Shown here: piece by piece, positions 1 to 5,267 of the stretch
Layout of the letters: each line of letters starts with the position of its first letter
How positions within the stretch are numbered: position 1 is the stretch's first letter
From: Halovenus sp.
Lineage (GTDB): Archaea > Halobacteriota > Halobacteria > Halobacteriales > Haloarculaceae
DNA: 8,092 bases
Assembly (NCBI GenBank): GCA_028274925.1
Contig: JAQCNR010000139.1
Location: 1-8,092 of the forward strand
Reading direction: 5' to 3'
Made by a program: the position numbers and the translations under genes
Notes under the pieces: generated by a model
Databases searched by the model: none
Told to the model about the DNA's origin: nothing
The model's input: only the letters and a program-made list of their open reading frames with translations

Positions 1-1
1 G

Positions 2-85
2 TTCACGGTGACGAGCGAACTGGCTGCCGAACTCAGCAGCTACATCTGCACCGTCCACTCTTCGATGGAAGGAACGATCCGGACC
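2..85 (+). other. C-terminal end of a cupredoxin (type 1 copper) domain
   Basis: The encoded segment Y-I-C-T-V-H-S-S-M-E-G-T fits the last strand and ligand loop of plastocyanin-like domains. Cys14, His17 and Met20 would be three of the four copper ligands, with the amicyanin-type short spacing. The first His ligand and most of the barrel would lie upstream of the window. The identification rests on one motif but the motif is specific. Confidence 0.7.
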
Positions 86-1843
86 ATCGACCAGACTGGC
101 ACCGATGGCCCGGCAGACGTGACGATGAGCGACCAGTCGACCGACGGCACCTCGGTCGTTGTCGACTCTGTTCGTCTCGACGAAGGGGGATTCGTCACCA
201 TCCACGACAGCAGCCTCACTAACGGCGCGACTCTCGAAAGCGTCCGCGGCACCTCCGAGTACCTCGAGGTTGGCTCCGTTCAGGACCTCGAAGTCGAACT
301 TGACGACCCGCTGACCAGCGGTGACACGCTCATTGCGATGGCCCACCGAGATACGAACGACAACGAAACCTACGAGTTCGTCTCCTCGGGTGGCAACGCA
401 GATGGTCCGTATACCTTCGACGGAAGTGCTGTCACAGATAATGCTGACGTTCAGATCAATACCAGCGCGGCAGTCAAACTCGACGACCAGACCTCCGACG
501 GCAGTTCGGTGACGGTCGACTTCGCCCGTCTGGACGACGGCGGATTCGTCACCATCCACGACAGCACGCTGCTCGACGGCGACGCCCTCGGCAGTGTCCG
601 CGGCACCTCACAGTACTTCGGCTCCGGCACACAGGAGGAGTTCACGGTCAGTCTCGACGAGGCAGTCTCCGGTGAGAGTACGCTGATTGCGATGCCCCAC
701 CGCGACACCAACGGCAACGAGACCTACGACTTCGTCTCCTCCGGAGGGAACGCAGACGGCCCGTACACCGACGACAGCGGCCCAATTACCGACGCCGGCT
801 CGGTGCAGGTCCTCGACGCCTCGGTCACTTTCCCACGGCAGGCGACGGCCTCGCCGACGTTCACGCAGGACGACGTCACCTCGCCCGGCGTTTCAGTCAC
901 CGTCAGTTCGAATGTCGAAAGCGCCGTGGTCGTCACCTACGAAGACGGCGAGAATCTCGTCATCGCGGGACTCGGCGTATTCGGTGCCGACGCACTCGAC
1001 GGCGAGAACCCAGTAACGATTGCCGTCGAAGACGCGGGCGGGTTCCCGGGCGAGCACACAGCCCACGTCATCCCGACGGGCGAACTCAGCGGACAGTACG
1101 CACCCGGTGACACGGTTTCGATGGAGACGGCCGGTGCGGTCGTCGACAACGACACCGCGGTGGTCCACCAGGCCACGCTCACCTTCGAGAACCAGACTGC
1201 AGACGACCCGGTCGAGAGCGGCGACACGGTCGCGACGGTCGACTCCTCGCTCACCGGCGACGTCACCTACACCGTCGACGTCCACGTGACTGACGACGAG
1301 GGCGGACTCGTCGCAGCCGAGTGGATCGGGTCGACGAACGTCCTCAGCGGCGAGAACGAGGGCTCGGAGATTATTGCCGAGCGCACCCCGAGTGACGGCG
1401 AGTTCAACGAACTGCCCTTCTCGGGCACGGACACTTTCGTCGCGATGATTCACCTCGCGACAGACGCCAGCGCCGGCGACGCCGCCACCCCCGGAACGGG
1501 TCCGGTCGTACCAAACATCGACGGCGAGTCCGGTGCCGTCCCCGGCGGCATCACTGCGTCTGCAGAACTCACTGCGGAGAGTGACATGGACAACGGTGAC
1601 GACGATGGCATGGATGACGGTGGCGACGATGGTAGTATGGACGATGGCGGCGACGATGGAATGGACGGCGGTGACGGCGACGATGGCGGCGACGGCAGCG
1701 CCGACGACGGCGGCCCCGGATTCGGTCCGATTGCCGGTGTCGCAGGCCTCGGTGGCCTCGCGACCTACGCCTACCGAAAGCTGAACCTCGATAGCGAGCC
1801 AGCAACGCCAGAAGACGACAACCTCGACGAAGACGACGAGTAA
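2..1843 (+). CDS. Cell-surface protein: cupredoxin end, DUF7282-like repeats, PGF-CTERM anchor (5' partial)
   Basis: The frame is open to the left edge (Phe and Thr codons precede the GTG at 8), so that GTG is almost certainly internal and the true start and any signal peptide lie outside. Residues are counted from base 8. Residues 12-24 contain C14, H17 and M20 followed by EGT, the C-X2-H-X2-M ligand loop ending a type 1 copper (halocyanin/amicyanin-like) domain. Two close DUF7282-like modules follow (about 42-150 and 160-268), each with EGG/DGG-FVTIHD, RGTS-Y, LIAM-HRDTN-NETY and SSGGNADGPY. Two diverged modules seem to occupy about 284-390 and 391-500. An Asp/Gly stalk (525-569), a PGFG anchor and an acidic tail end the protein. 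Possible N-glycosylation sequons are at N119, N151, N237, N381 and N395. I infer an exported, lipid-anchored surface protein that may move electrons or bind a ligand. No substrate can be read from the sequence. The gene converges on the SDR gene 13 bases away. Confidence 0.85.
   Translation, partial: FTVTSELAAELSSYICTVHSSMEGTIRTIDQTGTDGPADVTMSDQSTDGTSVVVDSVRLDEGGFVTIHDSSLTNGATLESVRGTSEYLEVGSVQDLEVELDDPLTSGDTLIAMAHRDTNDNETYEFVSSGGNADGPYTFDGSAVTDNADVQINTSAAVKLDDQTSDGSSVTVDFARLDDGGFVTIHDSTLLDGDALGSVRGTSQYFGSGTQEEFTVSLDEAVSGESTLIAMPHRDTNGNETYDFVSSGGNADGPYTDDSGPITDAGSVQVLDASVTFPRQATASPTFTQDDVTSPGVSVTVSSNVESAVVVTYEDGENLVIAGLGVFGADALDGENPVTIAVEDAGGFPGEHTAHVIPTGELSGQYAPGDTVSMETAGAVVDNDTAVVHQATLTFENQTADDPVESGDTVATVDSSLTGDVTYTVDVHVTDDEGGLVAAEWIGSTNVLSGENEGSEIIAERTPSDGEFNELPFSGTDTFVAMIHLATDASAGDAATPGTGPVVPNIDGESGAVPGGITASAELTAESDMDNGDDDGMDDGGDDGSMDDGGDDGMDGGDGDDGGDGSADDGGPGFGPIAGVAGLGGLATYAYRKLNLDSEPATPEDDNLDEDDE
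131..457 (+). repeat. DUF7282-like tandem repeat, copy 1
   Basis: This is the first of two close protein repeats (about residues 42-150, counted from base 8). It shares with copy 2 the blocks GGFVTIHDS, SVRGTS-Y, TLIAM-HRDTN-NETY and FVSSGGNADGPYT. The copies are offset by 354 bases (118 codons). DNA identity includes a 25-base exact match (188-212 with 542-566) and a 14-base match (242-255 with 596-609). The DUF7282 name is given from memory of the family pattern. Confidence 0.8.
485..811 (+). repeat. DUF7282-like tandem repeat, copy 2
   Basis: This is the second copy (about residues 160-268), starting with DQTSDGSSVTV and ending near SVQVL. The conserved core matches copy 1 almost residue for residue. 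The region between the core blocks (YFGSGTQEEFTV against YLEVGSVQDLEV) has diverged, so the duplication is not brand-new but the core is constrained or homogenised. Confidence 0.8.
1580..1714 (+). repeat. Asp/Gly-rich low-complexity stalk
   Basis: About 45 codons are almost entirely Asp and Gly with a few Met, Ser, Asn and Ala. The octamer GACGATGG occurs at 1601, 1625, 1640, 1652 and 1679. In haloarchaeal surface proteins, flexible low-complexity segments (Thr-, Asp- or Glu-rich) often sit just before the membrane anchor and hold the folded domains away from the membrane. The extreme acidity suits high salt. Confidence 0.8.
1715..1780 (+). other. PGF-CTERM-type sorting/anchor signal
   Basis: The codons give PGFG, then a Gly/Ala-rich hydrophobic stretch (PIAGVAGLGGLATYAY), then Arg-Lys. 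This is the three-part layout of PGF-CTERM signals, which archaeosortase A (ArtA) processes before lipid attachment. The hydrophobic part is short and glycine-rich. About 20 mostly acidic residues follow the basic pair, whereas typical signals end within a few residues of it. Confidence 0.7.
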
Positions 1844-1856
1844 CGAACCCGGTCGG

Positions 1857-2552
1857 CTACCGCGTTTCTTTTCGCCACTTCTTCCGGTCGACGACTTCGC
1901 CATCAAGCATCTCCGCCGGTGCTTCTGTGGCGGCCCAGAGGAACTGCGCGGCGACATCCTCAGGGGCGTGTCCCTGCTGCTGGCCGGAGAGTTCTGTTGC
2001 CACCTGGCCCGGGTCGACAACACCAATCACTTGCTCAGTATCGGCTCCAAATCCTCTGGCGACTGCTTCGGCGGCGGCTTTCGAGACAGCATACGAGCCG
2101 TACCCCGGGTACGGTTCGCGTGCAACAGAGCCAGAGGCGACCAGAATCCGTGCCTCCGGTGCGAGGTGTGGGATTGCCTCGCGAATCGTGGCAAAGGCCC
2201 CGCGGGCGTTCGTTCGCATGTGGTCGTCGAAGGCAGAATAGCTCTCCTCGGACAGCGGCGTCGACCCGGCTTTACCGTGGTAGACGGCAGCGTTCGCGAC
2301 GACGTGGTCGATTGCCCCGCCAATTTCGGCGGCCATTTCCATCAGTCGCTCGACGTCGAACTCGTCGCGAACATCTGCCCGGACTGTCGTCGCCTCGCCG
2401 CCGCTGGCGTCGATTTCTGCTGCAACCGTTTCGAGCTCGTCCGTACTCCGCGCGCAGATGACAACGTGTGCCCCCGCCTCCGCGAAGGCGTGTGCAACGG
2501 CCTTCCCGATTCCCCGACTCGCTCCTGTCACGACAGCGGTATCTCCGTCCAT
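1857..2552 (-). CDS. Short-chain dehydrogenase/reductase (SDR) family oxidoreductase
   Basis: At 231 residues this is a compact classical SDR. The Rossmann nucleotide motif TGASRGIG is at 9-16 and NAA at 87-89. The catalytic set is Asn115, Ser140 or Ser142, Tyr154 and Lys158 (Y-A-V-S-K). PG at 181-182 follows the usual motif after the active site. Arg35 after the second strand (CARS) suggests NADP(H) preference, an inference. The enzyme should reduce or oxidise an alcohol/carbonyl pair in the cytosol; the substrate cannot be told. The C-terminus is short and basic (DRKKWRKETR) and lacks an extended substrate lid. The ATG start follows no Shine-Dalgarno, and an AATTAA element lies about 27 bases upstream, so the message is probably leaderless. 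The methyltransferase gene ends 40 bases upstream on the same strand. Co-transcription is possible but the gap holds its own promoter candidate. Confidence 0.9.
   Translation of the reverse strand: MDGDTAVVTGASRGIGKAVAHAFAEAGAHVVICARSTDELETVAAEIDASGGEATTVRADVRDEFDVERLMEMAAEIGGAIDHVVANAAVYHGKAGSTPLSEESYSAFDDHMRTNARGAFATIREAIPHLAPEARILVASGSVAREPYPGYGSYAVSKAAAEAVARGFGADTEQVIGVVDPGQVATELSGQQQGHAPEDVAAQFLWAATEAPAEMLDGEVVDRKKWRKETR
1865..1872 (+). terminator. Candidate U-tract terminator for the surface-protein gene
   Basis: TTTCTTTT lies 22 bases after the TAA of the surface-protein gene, inside the 3' end of the convergent SDR gene. Haloarchaeal transcripts commonly end at short T-rich tracts without a strong hairpin, and this is the first such tract after the stop. 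Support is positional only. Confidence 0.35.
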
Positions 2553-2576
2553 ATCGGCTGTTCGGCCCGCTGTCCC

Positions 2577-2582
2577 TTAATT
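2577..2582 (-). promoter_or_regulatory. Candidate TATA box for the SDR gene
   Basis: AATTAA on the minus strand is centred about 27 bases before the SDR start codon. It is the only AT-rich patch in the 40-base gap after the methyltransferase stop. That spacing fits a haloarchaeal leaderless promoter. Confidence 0.4.
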
Positions 2583-2592
2583 CCGACCCCAG

Positions 2593-3231
2593 TCAGTCGA
2601 GTCCCAGCACACCACGGAGTCCTCCGTTCCCCCGGCGTCGCATCCGGCCACGAACCATCGGTGTGACTCCGTCGCGGTGCTCGTAGGAGAGCAACTCGAA
2701 GCGGTCGTCTTCTCTGAACAGCACACCGGTTTCGCGGTTGAGATGGCAGCCCCCGGCAACGGTGTGCCACGCAGGTGCGAGCAGGTCGTGGGCGTGGCCG
2801 AGTGCGCCATCTGCGCGGACGTGTTCGAGGAAGCGAAACTCACCGCCCGGTTTGAGGACACGTGCAACCTCCGAAAGTGCAGCCTCGTGGTCGGGAATCG
2901 TACAGAACACCAGCGACGCGACTACTGCGTCGAAGGAGTTGTCGTCGTACGGCAGTGATTCCCCGCTGGCGTCCGAAAGTTCGACGCTAGCGCCGAGTTC
3001 TGTCACCCGCTCGCTCGCCTGTTTGCGCATGTGTGGGTCTGGTTCGACAGCGTGCAACTCGACTCCCTCGTCGTAGTACGAAAACATCGCACCCGTCCCG
3101 GCACCAATTTCGAGCACTCGGCCAGAGAGTCCGTCCGCAAGCGCCTCTCGGTGTTCCGGGAGCATGGTCCGCTCCGGCACCGCCATCACGGTATCGTACA
3201 ACCTCGCCACCACTGGGTGTCCGTCGGTCAT
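2593..3231 (-). CDS. Class I SAM-dependent methyltransferase, METTL7/TMT1-like
   Basis: The 212-residue protein has a standard class I fold. Motif I is VLEIGAGTG at 39-47, the acidic end of strand 2 is E63 (AVEPD), the adenine-side segment is near D87-S92, motif II is FDAVVASLVF at 100-109, and VLKPGGEF is at 125-132. After the core, LEHVR (135-139) and PAWHTVAGGCHLNRET (153-168) resemble, from memory, the signature region of METTL7A/B (TMT1), where a similar block reads PAWH..GC.L.RE. In animals those are membrane-associated alkyl-thiol methyltransferases. A thiol substrate here is inference, and a UbiE-like C- or O-methyltransferase is the alternative. No membrane anchor is visible, so the enzyme is probably cytosolic. 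The Arg-rich tail (RGRMRRRGNGG) is unusual for an acidic proteome. The SDR gene follows 40 bases downstream. Confidence 0.88.
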   Translation of the reverse strand: MTDGHPVVARLYDTVMAVPERTMLPEHREALADGLSGRVLEIGAGTGAMFSYYDEGVELHAVEPDPHMRKQASERVTELGASVELSDASGESLPYDDNSFDAVVASLVFCTIPDHEAALSEVARVLKPGGEFRFLEHVRADGALGHAHDLLAPAWHTVAGGCHLNRETGVLFREDDRFELLSYEHRDGVTPMVRGRMRRRGNGGLRGVLGLD

Positions 3232-3250
3232 GGCGTAGCTTCGGCGAGCG

Positions 3251-3259
3251 CAACAAAAA
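3251..3259 (-). promoter_or_regulatory. Candidate TATA box for the methyltransferase gene
   Basis: TTTTTGTTG on the minus strand is centred about 24 bases before the methyltransferase ATG. There is no Shine-Dalgarno between it and the start. The match to a haloarchaeal TATA box is weak, but the spacing is right. Confidence 0.4.
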
Positions 3260-3372
3260 GCAGTCCGGCCTCGCGCTCAGCTGAAGACGGCCGGCTCTGT
3301 TGAAATTCTCAAACGGTAATATGTTTTTGCGGACGTGCTGAATACAGGGCGTGAGTCTTGCACGAGGGAGTC

Positions 3373-3387
3373 TTCAGATTGTCTGAA
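3373..3387. repeat. Perfect inverted repeat TTCAGA-TTG-TCTGAA
   Basis: Six-base arms surround a three-base centre. It lies 36-50 bases beyond the synthetase stop codon and about 140 bases upstream of the methyltransferase start. It could be an operator for a dimeric regulator or a small hairpin in the synthetase 3' untranslated region. No T-run follows on the minus strand, so a bacterial-style terminator is unlikely. Confidence 0.5.
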
Positions 3388-3422
3388 TACGTGACACCTC
3401 TTCCGTACTCAGGCTTCCTGTC

Positions 3423-5081
3423 CTACGCTTTGCTCTCCCTGTCGCGGAGCTTCCGACGCTGAATCTTCCCAGTCGTGGTGGTTGGTAGCTCGTCGAGGAA
3501 CACTATCTCGCGGGGGTACTCGTACTTCGCCAGCGTGTCTCTGACGACCTGCTGAATCTCTTCGCGGAGGGCATCGTCACCGGTGACGCCGTCGACGGGC
3601 TTGACGAACGCCTTGATTATCTCCCCTCGCATCTCGTCGTCGACTCCCACGACCCCGACCTGCTCGACGTCGGGATGTTCAAGGATGGCGCTCTCGACTT
3701 CCCCGGGACCGACGCGGTATCCAGACGTGATGATAACGTCGTCGTCACGCGATTTGAACCAGAAGTAGCCCTCGGCGTCGCGGTATCCCAGGTCTTCGGT
3801 GAGGTGCCAGACCGTGCCGTCCGGCCCTTCGACACTCGCGTTGTCGGTCTTTGTGGGCTCGTTCCAGTACTCCTGGAAGACGACGGGATCGCCGTCGCGC
3901 GCGACGGCGATCATGCCGACCTCGTCTTCGGCTACCGGCTCTCCGGTCTCCTGGTCGACGATATTCACCTCGTGACCCGGGACAGGCTTGCCCATGCTGC
4001 CGGCCTGGGCCGGGAACCAGTCCCGGCAGTTCGTGACCAGGAGATTCGCCTCAGTCTGGCCGTAGAGTTCGTTGACGACGACGCCTTCCAGTTGGTCGTC
4101 GGCCCAGTCCAGAATTTCCGGCGTCAGCGGCTCGCCGCCCGAACAGATCGCCTTGAGCGACAGGTCGTACTGCTCGGTGGGGTCCTCGACACCCATCATC
4201 ATCCGGATCGCCGTCGGCGGGAGGAACGTGTCGGTTACGCCGAACTCCGCACACAACTCGAAGGCCGTCTCGGCCTCAAAGCCGCCCATCGGATAGCTCA
4301 CCACTGGCTGACCGTAGTGCCACGCCGGGAAGAGAACGTCACCGAGCGCACCGATCCACGCCCAGTCCGCGGGCGTCCAGTACACCGAATCGAAGACGTC
4401 GCGCTCGAAGTACATGTAGAACGCCGGACAGTGCCCGGCCCAGAGGCCGTGACCGTGCAGGACTCCCTTCGGCGGTCCGGTCGACCCACTCGTGTAGATG
4501 ATGATAGCCGGGGTCTCTTCGTCGGTGTCAGCGACCTCGAAGTCGGTGTCGTGACCGGCGTACATCTCGTCGAAACGGTCCACCTCACCGTCTGGACTGT
4601 CCGCGTCAACGGCGACAATATGTTCCAATTCAGGACAGTCCTCCCGCACGTCTCGAACGGTATCGAGCATCGATTCGTCCGCGAGGACGACGCTCGCCCC
4701 GCTGTCCCGGAGTCGATAGCGGAGCGCATCAGGTCCGAAAAGTACCGACAGCGGCAGCGAGATTGCCCCCAGCTTCCAGCAGGCAAGGTGGGTCAGCGGA
4801 TTTGCGGGCTTCTGTGGAACGACGATCGCGACGCGGTCTCCCCGTTCGATCCCCCGCTCGCTGAGCGCGTTCGCGACCTGGTTCGACCGCTCGTCTAACT
4901 CGCGAAACGTGTAGCTTTCGCGACGGCCGTCCGGATACGCCTGCCGTAGCGCGAGGGCGTCCGAATCGTCGTGTTTCTGGAGGAGATCCCAGGCGACGTT
5001 GTATCCGTCAGGGAACTCCCACTCGAAGTTCTCGTGGGCCCGCTCGTGCGTCTCGTCGTCAAGGGTGATATACCAGGTCAT
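3423..5081 (-). CDS. AMP-forming acyl-CoA synthetase, medium-chain (MACS)-like
   Basis: At 552 residues this is a full-length member of the ANL adenylate-forming superfamily. It would activate a carboxylic acid with ATP to an acyl-AMP and pass the acyl group to CoA in the cytosol. Motifs in order are the P-loop YTSGSTGPPKG at 196-206, the A5 motif ELYGQTE at 338-344, the ribose-binding Asp430 in HLTEDLGY, Arg445 in KSRDDDVI, the hinge and CoA region SGYRVGPGEVES at 453-464, and the adenylation lysine Lys539 in TTTTGKIQRRK. The segment YWTPADWAWIGALGDVLF (234-251) is like medium-chain and acetyl-type synthetases rather than long-chain FadD proteins. The exact acid cannot be told; short, medium, branched or aryl acids are all possible. 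The ATG start is well placed behind a TATA box with no Shine-Dalgarno. No beta-oxidation genes lie beside it. Confidence 0.93.
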   Translation of the reverse strand: MTWYITLDDETHERAHENFEWEFPDGYNVAWDLLQKHDDSDALALRQAYPDGRRESYTFRELDERSNQVANALSERGIERGDRVAIVVPQKPANPLTHLACWKLGAISLPLSVLFGPDALRYRLRDSGASVVLADESMLDTVRDVREDCPELEHIVAVDADSPDGEVDRFDEMYAGHDTDFEVADTDEETPAIIIYTSGSTGPPKGVLHGHGLWAGHCPAFYMYFERDVFDSVYWTPADWAWIGALGDVLFPAWHYGQPVVSYPMGGFEAETAFELCAEFGVTDTFLPPTAIRMMMGVEDPTEQYDLSLKAICSGGEPLTPEILDWADDQLEGVVVNELYGQTEANLLVTNCRDWFPAQAGSMGKPVPGHEVNIVDQETGEPVAEDEVGMIAVARDGDPVVFQEYWNEPTKTDNASVEGPDGTVWHLTEDLGYRDAEGYFWFKSRDDDVIITSGYRVGPGEVESAILEHPDVEQVGVVGVDDEMRGEIIKAFVKPVDGVTGDDALREEIQQVVRDTLAKYEYPREIVFLDELPTTTTGKIQRRKLRDRESKA

Positions 5082-5100
5082 ACGTCCGCGTTGTAAGCCA

Positions 5101-5111
5101 TATGATATAGT
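5101..5111 (-). promoter_or_regulatory. TATA box of the acyl-CoA synthetase gene
   Basis: ACTATATCATA on the minus strand is centred 25 bases before the synthetase ATG. This is the expected place for a leaderless haloarchaeal transcript. It is the best promoter match in the window and supports the chosen start. Confidence 0.65.
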
Positions 5112-5146
5112 ACCTCATGTTCGATTATTGACTGTCTTGACGGGTG

Positions 5147-5159
5147 TTCAGTCTCTGAA
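5147..5159. repeat. Inverted repeat TTCAG-TCT-CTGAA
   Basis: Five-base arms around a three-base centre lie 36-48 bases upstream of the synthetase TATA box. The arms match the palindrome beyond the other end of the synthetase gene (TTCAG...CTGAA at 3373-3387), though the spacing differs. The position suits a regulator site. A chance origin is quite possible for so short a motif. Confidence 0.35.
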
Positions 5160-5267
5160 GGTTTCATCGTAACTATTCAAAATCAGTCAAATTCTCTGAC
5201 GAAAGTTCAATCGAAGACCCCGTTCTTTTCGAGTGCTGCTCGCAGTGCCTCGAATTCTTGTTGTCGT

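Larger units (their letters stand above)
3232..3422. other. Intergenic region between the acyl-CoA synthetase and methyltransferase genes
   Basis: These 191 bases hold no credible gene. They contain the methyltransferase promoter candidate, an AT-rich patch (GGTAATATGTTTTTG, 3316-3330), a perfect inverted repeat at 3373-3387 and two direct copies of CTGAATAC (3338-3345 and 3383-3390). No clear poly-U terminator for the synthetase gene was found. Confidence 0.6.
5082..5267. other. Intergenic region upstream of the acyl-CoA synthetase gene
   Basis: These 186 bases hold the synthetase promoter, an inverted repeat TTCAG-TCT-CTGAA at 5147-5159, a related CAGTC..TCTCTGA arrangement at 5184-5199, and a spaced pair TTGACTG (5128-5134) / CAGTCAA (5184-5190). 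The part from 5207 to 5267 is less AT-rich and looks coding-like on the minus strand (see findings). No complete gene is seen. Confidence 0.55.

Noticed and set aside
893..2026. Long minus-strand open frame (377 codons) opposite the surface-protein gene
   Set aside because: It lies antisense to a well-supported protein with recognisable repeats and anchor, and also overlaps the SDR gene. Its translation shows no family motifs and is a mirror of the Asp/Gly codons (Val/Ile/His runs). Long antisense frames are common in G+C-rich haloarchaeal DNA.
3292..3312. GGCTCTGTTGAAATTCTC, which vaguely recalls an insertion-sequence end
   Set aside because: There is no matching inverted end, transposase fragment or target duplication in the window. 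One short resemblance from memory is not enough.
3373..3387. Intrinsic hairpin terminator for the synthetase gene
   Set aside because: The stem is only six A/T-rich pairs and no U-run follows on the transcribed strand. It is kept only as an inverted repeat.
3675..4898. Long plus-strand open frame (407 codons) opposite the acyl-CoA synthetase gene
   Set aside because: It is fully antisense to an enzyme with all ANL motifs intact. The translation is Arg/Val-rich, unlike the acidic proteins here, and has no recognisable domain.
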